Shown: positions 8,048 to 16,378 of the stretch, one piece after another
Position numbering within the stretch: position 1 is the first letter of the stretch
Layout of the letters: the number at the start of each line of letters is the position of its first letter
Assembly: GCA_964513925.1 (NCBI GenBank)
Contig: CAZENR010000009.1
Span: 1-64,000 of the forward strand
Reading direction: 5' to 3'
DNA length: 64,000 nucleotides
DNA from: DAORHV01 sp964513925
GTDB taxonomy: Bacteria > Patescibacteriota > Gracilibacteria > Peribacterales > Peribacteraceae
Made by a program: the position numbers and the translations under genes
Notes under the pieces: model-generated
The model's database searches: none
Seen by the model: only the letters and a program-made list of their open reading frames with translations
Told to the model about the DNA's origin: nothing

Positions 8048-9346
8048 TTATGCAACCCACAGCCAATTGGCGTAGCGGAAGAGGAGCAGGCCCTGGAGCA
8101 AGGCTGCACACACGAACATTGTCGCAAGGGACACTTCTAGCGTGGCACGCAACGCAGGGCTTGGCCGCCAGCGCATCAGCAATGGTGCTGCGAGCAGCGT
8201 CAGCAGTGCAAAAACCGGGAATGTATGACGCACCATGGACTCCATGCCCATGGGCGCAAAACTGGCGCCCGAAATATACAGAATCCATCCGGCACACCAA
8301 TACAAGACAATGCGAGGCAACCAGTCGCTGCTACCCGCTTTCCGAGAAAGCGCCCGCACCGCATCGGCTACGACAATAGCCAAAAACACCCAACCGATGA
8401 CAGCGGCGGTAAAACGCCCCAGTTGAGCCGGGTCCAAGAGCGGCCCCTGCACTTCTGGAACCAACAGTCTCGGCGGCCAACGCAGGGGAAAGAGGTAATC
8501 CGGATGAATTCCCCAGCCCAGCCGCTGACGCCAGATGTACAAATCCCAATGCCCGAACTGCAACTGGCAATACAACAGGAACCCCAAGCCTCCGCAGGCA
8601 GCGAGGACGCTGTCCCACAAGGCAAACGAATACAATCCTTTCTGTGACTGCATACAACGCCTCCACAGCGCAACGATCAACGGCAGTGCGGCAAGCGGCA
8701 ACGCAACAAACTTTGTTGCAGTCATAACGACTCCATGCAGCGTTGCCAATACGCCGGATGCATCTCGGCGATCCAGCGTCCAGTAGGCAAATCCCAGCAA
8801 CGATGCCAGAAACAAGGATTCGGAATACGGCATCACCATGAAGAATGCTCCCGGGTGTACTGCAATCGCCAGTATGCACAATGCCTGCAGGAGCGCCGGA
8901 ATACGCAAACGCGCAAGCCAAGCAAGAATGTACGCCCACGCCACCACCGCTGCGCAGCGGCTGACAAGCAGCATTGCGGTAACCAGCGGTGCAACGCCCA
9001 ACAATCTCAGCACTCTCACAAACAACGGATACGCCGGGTAGAACGCGATATCGGTTCCGGCTTCTATTTGGCTACGGGTTAAAGATGACGGCTCCACTTC
9101 ATGCGGAATGCTGCTGTTGTATCCGTTCAACACGATGCCGCCGTAGAACTTGGCATCCCACTTCAGCAACATGTGATCGGCCTGCCAAAGCGTGGTGCCC
9201 AACGCCAGCGGAACACAGAGTGTCTGAACGGTAACGATTACCAATGCCAGCAGCAACCGTTGTGCACAAACCTGCGCGCGTTCGGGCAGTAGCACCCACG
9301 GATACGTCAGGAGAGCCGGAACCGGTGAGCACTGCGCGAAAGGCAT
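8048..9346 (-). CDS. PIG-V-like integral membrane mannosyltransferase (GT-C fold)
   Basis: A 432-residue protein with about ten membrane segments. The luminal-type motifs LLKWDAKFY and AFYPAYPLFVRVL match the PIG-V/GT-C family, which uses a polyprenyl-phosphate sugar donor on the outer face of the membrane. It may add mannose or another sugar to a surface glycan or lipid. The ATG at 9346 is preferred because TATACT lies exactly six bases upstream (9353-9358), the leaderless arrangement seen elsewhere here. The upstream TTG of the longer frame lies before that -10 box. The donor sugar is not determinable. Confidence 0.75.
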   Translation of the reverse strand: MPFAQCSPVPALLTYPWVLLPERAQVCAQRLLLALVIVTVQTLCVPLALGTTLWQADHMLLKWDAKFYGGIVLNGYNSSIPHEVEPSSLTRSQIEAGTDIAFYPAYPLFVRVLRLLGVAPLVTAMLLVSRCAAVVAWAYILAWLARLRIPALLQALCILAIAVHPGAFFMVMPYSESLFLASLLGFAYWTLDRRDASGVLATLHGVVMTATKFVALPLAALPLIVALWRRCMQSQKGLYSFALWDSVLAACGGLGFLLYCQLQFGHWDLYIWRQRLGWGIHPDYLFPLRWPPRLLVPEVQGPLLDPAQLGRFTAAVIGWVFLAIVVADAVRALSRKAGSSDWLPRIVLYWCAGWILYISGASFAPMGMESMVRHTFPVFALLTLLAAPLLMRWRPSPALRATLEVSLATMFVCAALLQGLLLFRYANWLWVA

Positions 9347-9393
9347 CTCCACAGTATACCGCAAAATTCATGTTTCCCCTACCGCTTCAGCGC

Positions 9394-9807
9394 TTACGCA
9401 TGTGCATGGCCGCGATGCTTCTCGCCCTGCAAGGCCTTGTGCAGCAATTTCTCCTCTTTGGCGTCACGCTCAACTTCCTTCAGCTCACGCTGGAGGAAAA
9501 TGGTGAGAATGGTGCGCAGTACGATGATTGCTGCAAGCTTTCCAAGATCGTCCCAGGTCGGGTTTACCAGCGATTCAATAATGTCCTTACCCACCAAAAA
9601 CTCCAATCCAAGGGCCAAATGCTGACCCAACTCTATGCGAATTGCAGAGAGGATGTCTTCTTGCCGAAGCAGCTGGCGGGAAACAAACAGCCACAAGCTC
9701 TTCACCAAGCCTACAAGCATGATGACAATGCCCACATAACCGATGATTTCGCCTAGAAACAAGCTGGTACTACTTAAATCCAAAATGTTGATCGGCAGAT
9801 GATCCAT
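9394..9807 (-). CDS. DUF1622 family membrane protein
   Basis: A 137-residue protein with two or three membrane helices. The segment ALGLEFLVGKDIIESLVNPTWDDLGKLA followed by VLRTILTIFLQREL is characteristic of DUF1622, whose function is unknown. It has a charged C-terminal coiled segment and a His-rich end (HRGHAHA). The ATG at 9807 is chosen because a TATAAT box on the minus strand at 9839-9844 would start transcription after the two upstream in-frame candidates. It lies between divergent and convergent unrelated genes. Confidence 0.75.
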   Translation of the reverse strand: MDHLPINILDLSSTSLFLGEIIGYVGIVIMLVGLVKSLWLFVSRQLLRQEDILSAIRIELGQHLALGLEFLVGKDIIESLVNPTWDDLGKLAAIIVLRTILTIFLQRELKEVERDAKEEKLLHKALQGEKHRGHAHA

Positions 9808-9925
9808 AGCTGCTATGAAGGGAATGTATGTTAAGCACATTATACACGAAAACAACCCAGGGCGCACGCGGCTGACAAAACGACGCACTCCCAAATGAAC
9901 GCAAATTCTGGTATACTAACGAGGT

Positions 9926-10315
9926 ATGGCGGATTTCTCGACATACATCACACAGCAACCCTCACTCACCGAAGAGCAGCAGAAGAAGGCCGGTCAGCCC
10001 ATTCCGGGCGACATGGACGACGATCATAAGAACTTCTGCAAAACCATCTCCACGCTGCTCGAGTCGGGCACTATCGATGTCACAAAGCCCGAAACATTCT
10101 TAAACCAAAGCGTGTACGATTCGCTGCCGGACGAGTGGAAGGCAAAAACCGATCTGATCATCGTGAACATGGCCACCCTCCTCGACCATATCTACGGCTT
10201 CTACAAATCTAAGCAAACTCCCGATGCCTGCCCGCAGCTTGCAACCATGATCGAGCAGTTGTGGGAAATGAAGCAACGCATAGAAGCCCACGGCCACGAC
10301 GTGTTTAAGTTCTAG
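9926..10315 (+). CDS. Hypothetical 129-residue soluble protein
   Basis: I do not recognise the family. It is a polar, mostly helical protein with a central DEWKAKTDLIIVNMATLLDHIYGF stretch, no signal peptide and no membrane helix. TATACT lies eight bases before the ATG (9912-9917), and GAGG is too close to act as a normal ribosome site, so a nearly leaderless transcript is likely. It is followed after 47 bases by another unknown gene on the same strand and shares that gene's terminator. Confidence 0.6.
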   Translation: MADFSTYITQQPSLTEEQQKKAGQPIPGDMDDDHKNFCKTISTLLESGTIDVTKPETFLNQSVYDSLPDEWKAKTDLIIVNMATLLDHIYGFYKSKQTPDACPQLATMIEQLWEMKQRIEAHGHDVFKF

Positions 10316-10362
10316 AACCGAACGTCAATCCACACACACATCAATCCCCTACCCAAACCCGT

Positions 10363-11301
10363 ATGAACCGCTTCAACCCAGATGCGCTTCCCGCTCCCGA
10401 TACAGGCGCGGAATTCCTAGACCCACGCGACCGACTTGCCTCGCTGCGCGACCAGGTGAACATGGCCGACCCGCGCGCCATTGCCGATCGTGCCATCAAC
10501 AGCATTCGCAGTAACCCCAATATGTCCACGCGCGACGCCGTGGCGCTGCTGCGCCAAGCGGCCGACTTGCTATCGGGCATTACGGACCGCGCAACGGGAT
10601 CCCGTCGTTTTGCCGCACTGCAGTCTGAAGGACGCGTTCTTGATAATCTCAATCCGCGACTGGCCCTGCGAACCAACCGCCTCGCCATTTCGGGCGAACC
10701 GGTGACCGTACCGGTGCGCACTCGCCCATATATGGGTAACCCCGAAATGCTTTCACGCGAACTGGCAGGCCGCACTATGGCCACGTTCCAGGGGATGAAC
10801 AACGCCGAACTAACCGACCTGCACGAGCAAATGATGGCCATTAACCGCAGCTGCGGAACCAACTGGCGTCCGGTACGCCTGCGCGGGTCCACCGGCCCGG
10901 ACGGAGAGGCGATGCACGACTGTATTTGGGTCAACGATCCGCGCCAGCAGGGTGCATATCTCATCATTCCCGACATGCACACCCAGGAATTCATGCGCAA
11001 CGATGCAGAGTTTTCGGCGCGCGGGTTCCGCATCCGCGAGCACAGCACCTGGAACGCGCCAAACGGTGAGCTGATTCACTGGGTACTGTGGGAGCAGGTA
11101 CCGCGTGCCTACCCTGGCGCATTCATGACCGGCGGCATGGGTATGTACCCGCAGCCGCTCATCCGCGCCGACCGCACATTCCCAGGCATCGGCCCAGTAC
11201 CGCCTCCGGGTGTTCGCGGTCCGCTACCACCGCCGCCTCCTGGATTCAGGCCTGGCTTCCCTGGCGGGCCGGTACGGTTCCCAGGAACTCGCGGCCTCTA
11301 A
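10363..11301 (+). CDS. Hypothetical 312-residue protein with Pro/Gly-rich tail
   Basis: No family is recognised. The N-terminal half is helical and Arg/Asp-rich, the centre (about 150-235) looks like a small alpha/beta domain with two cysteines (RSCGTNW, MHDCIWV), and the last 60 residues are Pro/Gly-rich (PVPPPGVRGPLPPPPPGFRP), suggesting a flexible protein-binding tail. There is no signal peptide. It forms a probable two-gene unit with the preceding 129-residue gene, and a strong terminator follows. Confidence 0.6.
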   Translation: MNRFNPDALPAPDTGAEFLDPRDRLASLRDQVNMADPRAIADRAINSIRSNPNMSTRDAVALLRQAADLLSGITDRATGSRRFAALQSEGRVLDNLNPRLALRTNRLAISGEPVTVPVRTRPYMGNPEMLSRELAGRTMATFQGMNNAELTDLHEQMMAINRSCGTNWRPVRLRGSTGPDGEAMHDCIWVNDPRQQGAYLIIPDMHTQEFMRNDAEFSARGFRIREHSTWNAPNGELIHWVLWEQVPRAYPGAFMTGGMGMYPQPLIRADRTFPGIGPVPPPGVRGPLPPPPPGFRPGFPGGPVRFPGTRGL

Positions 11302-11310
11302 ATTGGATAC

Positions 11311-11336
11311 AAAAAACGGCCCTCGGGCCGTTTTTT
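11311..11336. terminator. Bidirectional rho-independent terminator
   Basis: AAAAAACGGCCC, a three-base loop TCG region, then GGGCCGTTTTTT. It lies between the convergent 312-residue gene and miaA and can serve both strands. Confidence 0.9.
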
Positions 11337-11362
11337 AAATCTTGGACAGAACGGACTCTGGA

Positions 11363-12286
11363 CTACGGCCTCACCCACACAATCCTGTTGTCGTGCTTCC
11401 ACCATGTCATCTGGCGCTTGGCATACTGACGGGTCTTTGCGGCAATGACCGGCTCTACCGAAAGCGGATCTATACCGTCTTGTAAGGCGCGCACAAGTTC
11501 AGGATACCCATGACTCCGCATGCCGGGGCTCTGCAAAGTATACCCCTGCTTCAGCAGCTGCCGTACTTCGTCGATCCAGCCGCCTCGTAGGAGAAGCGGG
11601 GTGCGTGCGTCAATCCGCTTTGTTAGTTCTTCTCGTTGCCAATGCATGCCGAAGATAAGCACGTCATAGCGGCACGAAACCGTCACCAACTGTGCTGACT
11701 TCGGCTTTCCAGTCAGTCGGTGAATTTCCAGCGCACGTATCACATACGGCTTATTCTCTCGTGGAATGACTTTGGCGGACTCTGGATCTCTATCCGCAAG
11801 CTCAGCAAACAACTTCGCCCCGCCATCCTTGTCGTATGACGCCTCCAGCTCCGCCCGAAGCGCCGCATCTTTTGCAGGCAGCGGCTGCAAGCCGTCGATA
11901 ATCGCACTGATGTACAGCATAGATCCACCAACTAGTAATGGAACTACATTGCGTGCGTGCATCTCCTCTATGGTCTCTGTAGCCATGCGCTGGTACCGGG
12001 CGGCCGTAATTTCCTCCGAAGGATCAACCACTGAGAAGAGATGGTGGGGTACGCCTGCGGTTTCCGCCGGAGTGATCTTTGCAGTTCCAATGTCCATTCC
12101 TTTATACAACTGGCGTGAATCGGCGTTGATAATCTCCGCTGTATATCCAGCTGTCTTTAAGGAGAGTGCCAGCTGCACCGAAAACGCGGTCTTGCCGCTG
12201 GCCGTCGGTCCTAATACCACGACAAGCGGACGCTTGGCCGTAGCAAGGAATGCCTTGGTGGTTTGTAGTACGGATTCCACAGGCAA
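11363..12286 (-). CDS. miaA: tRNA dimethylallyltransferase MiaA
   Basis: MiaA transfers a dimethylallyl group to A37 of tRNAs reading UNN codons. The 307 residues have the P-loop GPTASGKT, the DSRQLYKGMDIGTAK segment that contacts substrate, LVGGSMLYI, and a C-terminal RQYAKRQMTWWK as in the family. The start at 12286 is a TTG; a GTG two codons later (12280) is an equally possible start. It converges with the upstream pair across a shared terminator. Length and motifs are normal. Confidence 0.95.
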   Translation of the reverse strand: MPVESVLQTTKAFLATAKRPLVVVLGPTASGKTAFSVQLALSLKTAGYTAEIINADSRQLYKGMDIGTAKITPAETAGVPHHLFSVVDPSEEITAARYQRMATETIEEMHARNVVPLLVGGSMLYISAIIDGLQPLPAKDAALRAELEASYDKDGGAKLFAELADRDPESAKVIPRENKPYVIRALEIHRLTGKPKSAQLVTVSCRYDVLIFGMHWQREELTKRIDARTPLLLRGGWIDEVRQLLKQGYTLQSPGMRSHGYPELVRALQDGIDPLSVEPVIAAKTRQYAKRQMTWWKHDNRIVWVRP

Positions 12287-12590
12287 AGAATAGCGGATTT
12301 ACTGCAAGATGCACTGAGCGTGACCGCGGTGTGCGCTGCGCGCGGGGTCTACTGGAGGTCGCTCAGCGGACGCAATTTCTTGGCCACTTCTTTGTCGCAA
12401 ACAACGTATTCATACCCGCAGAAGAATCCACCTCACTTTGACAAGTTTTCTATTCTTTTCAGTACAACAACATTTTTTCCACACAGTGAAACTGCCGCAG
12501 AGTGTCGTTTTTCGCTATACTGATATCGAAACGTGATTTTCAAAAGACTATACACATAGCCCTCACTTCCTTTCCATTCTCTCTCGTCCC
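12287..12590. other. Intergenic region between miaA and clpP
   Basis: No gene is supported here. It holds candidate clpP promoter elements: TTGACA at 12438-12443 without a convincing partner, and TATACT at 12515-12520 with only a weak -35. The region is AT-rich near clpP. TTTTTCCACA occurs once and is only a partial match to a DnaA box. Confidence 0.5.
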
Positions 12591-13244
12591 ATGCACCCGC
12601 AAATTCAGTCGATCGCTCAACAGATTTCCCGCGGCCATTTGACGCCGCAGAACAACGTACTTGTCCCCACCGTGATTGAAAAAACCCAGTTCGGTGAGCG
12701 TGTGTACGATATCTACTCTCGACTGCTGGAGGAGCGCATTGTCTTCTTGGGAACGCCCATCAACGACGCAATCGCCAACACGGTGATCGCTCAGCTGCTG
12801 TTCTTGGAAAAGCAGGATCCGAAGAAAGACATCATCTTCTACGTGAACTCTCCGGGCGGACAAGTCAGCTCCACCATGGCCATGTACGACACCATGCAGC
12901 TGGTCAGCCCCGATGTTTCCACCGTGTGCTTGGGAATGGCTGCATCCGGCGGCGCCATCATTCTTATGGCTGGCGCCAAGGGAAAGCGTTTTGCGCTCCC
13001 CCACTCCGAAATCATGATCCACCAGCCTCTTGGCGGCACCGAGGGACAGGCAACCGACATCGCCATTCATGCCGAGCACATCATCCGCATGAAGGATATG
13101 CTGAACGAAATGATCGCCAAGCACTCCGGTCAAAAAGTGGCCAAGGTAAAGGTGGACACGGAGCGTGACAAGTTTCTCACGGCGCAAGAAGCGCTGGACT
13201 ACGGCCTGATCGATAAGATTATCTCCGGCAAAACCGCCGCGTAA
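12591..13244 (+). CDS. clpP: ATP-dependent Clp protease proteolytic subunit ClpP
   Basis: ClpP forms the tetradecameric serine-protease barrel fed by Clp ATPases. The 217-residue sequence has the nucleophile serine in GMAASGGA, the histidine in EIMIHQP and an aspartate in the DTERD region, plus YVNSPGGQV forming the oxyanion site. The usual MAASM motif is MAASG here, a mild change next to the active serine. A long non-canonical N-terminus (about 20 residues) may be processed. A terminator follows directly. No Clp ATPase is in the window. Confidence 0.97.
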   Translation: MHPQIQSIAQQISRGHLTPQNNVLVPTVIEKTQFGERVYDIYSRLLEERIVFLGTPINDAIANTVIAQLLFLEKQDPKKDIIFYVNSPGGQVSSTMAMYDTMQLVSPDVSTVCLGMAASGGAIILMAGAKGKRFALPHSEIMIHQPLGGTEGQATDIAIHAEHIIRMKDMLNEMIAKHSGQKVAKVKVDTERDKFLTAQEALDYGLIDKIISGKTAA

Positions 13245-13262
13245 ACACTCTTCGAGCCGCAA

Positions 13263-13296
13263 CAAAAAACGGCGCCTCGCTCCGAGGCGCCGTTTT
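13263..13296 (+). terminator. Rho-independent terminator after clpP
   Basis: A-run, then ACGGCGCCTCG, a three-base loop, CGAGGCGCCGT and TTT. The stem is at least 11 bp and perfect. It may also stop transcription of the convergent DoxX gene. Confidence 0.9.
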
Positions 13297-13316
13297 CATA
13301 GTCATGCCGTACAAGT

Positions 13317-13739
13317 TTACTCAACCGATTCCGTTTGCTGGAACGCAAAATCAGGCTGCGGGTTGAGCGCAAAGAAGAATACGAGCAGCCAGACGAGAGG
13401 TGGGAAACAGGCCGAGATCATGTCTGGCAGCGGTATGCCGGTCATCAGGGTTTTCAGGAGCAATCCAACGGGGATGGATGCCAACGCGGCACCGCCCACC
13501 CAAGCTGTTATGTACTGGTAGCGCCCTACCAGGAGCATGCCGCCACCGAAAATAAACAGTGCGGGTAAGAAGTACGCCCATACTGTCCCGACAAGCTCCA
13601 GTGCGCCAAGACCGTCTATGACATTTGCAACGAACGGTGCGAAATCGCGGTATTCCGCAATGCCGATGAGGAGCATCGGCACGCCTACTGCAATGCGCAG
13701 AGCCAGGTTGGAAATCTCTGATGGCGACTTGTAGTTCAT
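13317..13739 (-). CDS. DoxX/DoxD-like membrane protein
   Basis: A 140-residue protein with four membrane helices and the DoxX-type layout: a first helix ending in a polar turn (LLIGIAEYRDFAPF), a central glycine-rich helix (LFIFGGGMLLVG) and a final helix near the C-terminus. DoxX proteins are linked to thiosulfate or redox-stress functions, but most are uncharacterised. It follows, after 21 bases, a second DoxX-like gene on the same strand, so the two probably work together. Confidence 0.7.
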   Translation of the reverse strand: MNYKSPSEISNLALRIAVGVPMLLIGIAEYRDFAPFVANVIDGLGALELVGTVWAYFLPALFIFGGGMLLVGRYQYITAWVGGAALASIPVGLLLKTLMTGIPLPDMISACFPPLVWLLVFFFALNPQPDFAFQQTESVE

Positions 13740-13760
13740 GAAAGATGGGAGTGACTTAAA

Positions 13761-14252
13761 TTACTTCTTGGGACAGATGCAAGGCCCACCCTTGCTGCAG
13801 GTGCAACCAGGTGCGCAACCAGCGGTGCTGCCGCAGCAGAACATTTTCTGAATGACCCAGAACGTGATCAGCATGATGCTGGCGTTTTGAATTGCTGCGC
13901 CCGCATTGCCCATAACAGATACATCACCAACCATCACCGACAAGCCAGCGTAACCCAAAATGCCTCCGAGCGAAGCCAGGATACAAATCTTGGCGATGCA
14001 CTTCAGCTGGCCAATTGCGAACAATAAGCCGCCAGCAATCTGCAGCGCGGGAACAATGTATGCCAATACTCCTGCAGCCATGGCCAACGCCGGTACTGTG
14101 GGGAAAGCGCCCTTGGCCATTTCAACGAATCCTCCAAGGTTGCGGTAATGGTTTACGCCAAATCCGGCCAAAGCAAGACCGAATCCAATGCGGGGCAACC
14201 ACTTTGCGTACGTGGACGGACAGGGTTGTACGGGACATTTGCAGCACGACAT
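13761..14252 (-). CDS. DoxX-like membrane protein with cysteine-rich ends
   Basis: A 163-residue protein with four predicted membrane helices similar in order to its neighbour (GFGVNHYRNLGGFVEMAKG, then IVPALQIAGGLLFAIG). Both ends are cysteine-rich: CCKCPVQPC at the start and CCGSTAGCAPGCTC with further CxC near the end, about 13 cysteines in all. They could bind a metal or form redox pairs. I took the ATG at 14252, not the longer frame that runs into tgt on the other strand, because the hydrophobic core begins just after it. It pairs with the downstream DoxX gene. Confidence 0.65.
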   Translation of the reverse strand: MSCCKCPVQPCPSTYAKWLPRIGFGLALAGFGVNHYRNLGGFVEMAKGAFPTVPALAMAAGVLAYIVPALQIAGGLLFAIGQLKCIAKICILASLGGILGYAGLSVMVGDVSVMGNAGAAIQNASIMLITFWVIQKMFCCGSTAGCAPGCTCSKGGPCICPKK

Positions 14253-14382
14253 GGGAAATGAGAGAAGGAATAAGGTGTCGCAATTATCGCATTGGGCAGT
14301 GCACATTGGACTATCAGTTGGGTGTACTTGCAACGCGAATCGCGCACTGCCATCTCTACCGAAGCACGCTACAATCTCCGAG

Positions 14383-15519
14383 ATGTTCACCCTGCACAAG
14401 AGCACCGGCCTCGGAAGGCGCGCCACGCTCAGAACCGCGCATGGCGATATAGAGACTCCGTTTTTCATGCCGGTTGCCACTGCCGGCGCCATGAAAGGCA
14501 TCACACTGCCGGATCTTGAGGAGCTAGGAGCACAGATTCTGCTCTGCAACACCTACCATCTGCATGTACAGCCCGGAGAAGCCATTGTCCGCGACGCCGG
14601 AGGACTGCACGGATTTCTGCACTGGAACAAGCCGATTCTCACCGACTCCGGGGGGTTTCAAGTGTTTTCGCTCAAGAGCATTAGAACCATTACCGACGAG
14701 GGTGTGCGATTCCAGAACCATCGCAACGGCAGCCCGCTGTTCATCGGGCCTAAGGAATCCATAATCATTCAGCATGCATTGGGGGCCGACATCATCATGT
14801 GCTTTGACGAATGTCCGCCTTCCACTGCGGCACGCGTTGACCAAATGAAAGCGGTGGATAGGACGCTTCGTTGGGCCAAGGAATGCAAAAGGGTTCATGA
14901 AGAGTTAAAGACCATGAAAGCAGGACTCCAAGACTCCAAGATTCCGGTTGCCAAGGGTAGAAAGGAGGCAAAACAAACAACTGACTCGCCACTCCTGTTC
15001 GGCATCGTCCAAGGCGGCCTGGAGCGAGATTTGCGGGAGAAGTGCGCCAACGAGCTGATTGCCATAGGCTTCGATGGGTACGCCGTGGGCGGGCTGGCAG
15101 TAGGCGAAACTGAGAGCGAGATGATGGATGTTCTTGATGTGGTGTGCCCGCTGTTACCGGAAAACAAGCCGCGCTACCTGATGGGTGTTGGCGAAATACA
15201 CCAACTGCAGGAAGCCGCCAAACGCGGCATCGATATGGCCGATTGCGTCTCGCCAATGCGCGAAGCTAGGCACGGCAACGTATGGCTGAGCACGGGCAAA
15301 AAGGTGCGCATTCACCGCAGCGAGTACCGCACCGACTATTCTGCCATAGACGAGCATTCCCCCACCCGCTACGGACGAGAGCACTCTAAAGCATACGTGC
15401 ATCATCTCATGCGCTTGGGTGAACGTTACGGTGAAACCATCGCCTGCATGCAAAACATGGCGGTCATGCTGGACGCCATGAAAAAGCTGCGCGGAAAGAT
15501 CGACGAATTCACCCACTGA
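14383..15519 (+). CDS. tgt: tRNA-guanine transglycosylase-like protein lacking the zinc cysteines
   Basis: Bacterial Tgt exchanges G34 for preQ1 in tRNAs with GUN anticodons. The 378-residue protein keeps DSGGFQVFSL, the nucleophile region DMADCVSP, FDEC and GGLAVGE. The zinc site that normally reads CxCxxC before RAYLRHL is replaced by HSPTRYGREHSKAYVHHL, so all three cysteines are missing. An insertion of about 20 residues (GLQDSKIPVAKGRKEAKQTT) interrupts the region before LFGIVQGG, and its DNA resembles a dispersed GGAATCC-type repeat. The ATG at 14383 is chosen: TACAAT lies seven bases upstream and the family N-terminus starts here. Confidence 0.9.
   Translation: MFTLHKSTGLGRRATLRTAHGDIETPFFMPVATAGAMKGITLPDLEELGAQILLCNTYHLHVQPGEAIVRDAGGLHGFLHWNKPILTDSGGFQVFSLKSIRTITDEGVRFQNHRNGSPLFIGPKESIIIQHALGADIIMCFDECPPSTAARVDQMKAVDRTLRWAKECKRVHEELKTMKAGLQDSKIPVAKGRKEAKQTTDSPLLFGIVQGGLERDLREKCANELIAIGFDGYAVGGLAVGETESEMMDVLDVVCPLLPENKPRYLMGVGEIHQLQEAAKRGIDMADCVSPMREARHGNVWLSTGKKVRIHRSEYRTDYSAIDEHSPTRYGREHSKAYVHHLMRLGERYGETIACMQNMAVMLDAMKKLRGKIDEFTH
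14923..14946 (+). repeat. GACTCC/GATTCC repeat copy inside tgt
   Basis: Three near-copies of GACTCCAA ending in GATTCC. It resembles the reverse complement of the intergenic repeats at 26178-26209 and 41111-41153 and lies within the lineage-specific insertion of tgt. Confidence 0.5.
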
Positions 15520-15564
15520 CCCCTTGCGGAGCCAGTGGGCGTATGAGTACCTGCTGTAGCTGTT

Positions 15565-15714
15565 CTAGTAACGTGGGACGTCTAGCTCCTCAAGACGCAA
15601 TCGGGTGTAACCCGGCTTCGTAGGAGGTTCGTCCTCGATAGCTAGTAGAGCTTCAAGGAACAGCAGGATGAATCGCAGGACTACGCCTACGATGATGAGT
15701 AACAAGAGTCCCAT
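15565..15714 (-). CDS. 49-residue single-helix membrane peptide
   Basis: The peptide starts MGLLLLIIVGVVLRFILLF, a membrane helix, and ends with a polar tail rich in Glu and Pro (EDEPPTKPGYTRLRLEELDV). GGAGG stands at proper distance before the ATG at 15714, and a consensus promoter lies about 50 bases upstream, so it is very likely expressed. It is too short for most gene finders. No family is known to me. Membrane regulator, toxin-like peptide or small subunit of a complex are all possible. Confidence 0.65.
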   Translation of the reverse strand: MGLLLLIIVGVVLRFILLFLEALLAIEDEPPTKPGYTRLRLEELDVPRY

Positions 15715-15765
15715 GGTGGAACCCTCCGACAACTAGTGCACTATTGCACGTAGATGCCTGTTTTC

Positions 15766-15793
15766 ATTATAATAATTTTAGAATTTTTGTCAA
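15766..15793 (-). promoter_or_regulatory. Perfect-consensus promoter of the 49-residue peptide
   Basis: TTGACA (15788-15793) and TATAAT (15766-15771) on the minus strand with a 16-base spacer. Just downstream, in the leader, GTGCA-ATAG-TGCAC forms a small inverted repeat that could be an operator. The -35 box overlaps the end of the upstream 89-residue gene. Confidence 0.8.
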
Positions 15794-16059
15794 GTTTTGC
15801 GCCTAACCCACCAACACTTGATTGCTGGGAGCGAAAGCGTGGATAACAGATAACCTCCTGTCGGCACGCATGCGTGCACCCAAGGCTGCGACACGCCGAT
15901 TGTGAATAAGAAGACGCAGGCGACCACATACGTCGCACTCGCTATCAGCATGCGCCGAAATACGCTGGTCTCCCAAGCCTTGTCCGCCTCCACGCGGGCA
16001 TTGCGAAACTGCAGCGACCGGATCTCGGCCTCTATACGATCCAGACGGTCGTCGGCCAT
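15790..16059 (-). CDS. Conserved-type 89-residue membrane protein
   Basis: The N-terminal 30 residues are a polar helix or coiled coil (RIEAEIRSLQFRNARVEADKAWE), followed by two membrane helices separated by a short turn (GVSQPWVHACVPTGGY) and a basic end. I recall similar small uncharacterised proteins from many bacteria but cannot name a function. The start lies one base after the rplU stop region on the same strand, so it is co-transcribed with rplU. Confidence 0.6.
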   Translation of the reverse strand: MADDRLDRIEAEIRSLQFRNARVEADKAWETSVFRRMLIASATYVVACVFLFTIGVSQPWVHACVPTGGYLLSTLSLPAIKCWWVRRKT

Positions 16060-16060
16060 A

Positions 16061-16378
16061 CTACTTACCGGCGACGGCAGTCACTTCGATCTCGGTGTAG
16101 TCCTGGCGGTGGCCGCGCAGAATCTTGTGGTAGCGCTTGCGGCGCTTGAATTTGCGAACCACGATCTTCTCGCCCTTGCTGTGAGCCAAGACCTTGGCAG
16201 TCACGGAAGCACCGGAAACGTACGGCTTGCCGACAGTGGCATCCGAACCGCTGGAGAGCAGCAGCACTTTCTCGAACTTCACGCTGTCGCCAACCTTGGC
16301 ATCCAGCTTCTGAACCTTCAATTTCATTCCTTTCTCGGCCTTCTCCTGAAAACCGGCGATATCGACAATTGCGAACAT
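16061..16378 (-). CDS. rplU: 50S ribosomal protein L21
   Basis: L21 binds 23S rRNA in the large subunit. The 105-residue sequence matches the family: FAIVDIAGFQEKAEKGMKLKV, VGDSVKFEKVLLL, the basic loop KFKRRKRYHKILRGHRQDYTEI and a terminal IEVTAVAG. The ATG at 16378 gives the family length. The longer upstream extension is not supported. A candidate promoter on the minus strand has TTGCGT (16426-16431) and TACACT (16403-16408) at 17-base spacing. No rpmA follows; the 89-residue membrane gene does. Confidence 0.95.
   Translation of the reverse strand: MFAIVDIAGFQEKAEKGMKLKVQKLDAKVGDSVKFEKVLLLSSGSDATVGKPYVSGASVTAKVLAHSKGEKIVVRKFKRRKRYHKILRGHRQDYTEIEVTAVAGK

Noticed and set aside
14188..14382. 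Upstream extension of tgt to the first in-frame start
   Set aside because: It overlaps the DoxX-like gene on the other strand, lacks family similarity, and lies before the -10-like box at 14370.
15513..15519. UGA recoded to glycine as in some CPR groups
   Set aside because: TGA ends tgt and other conserved genes at the expected family length, so it is a stop here.
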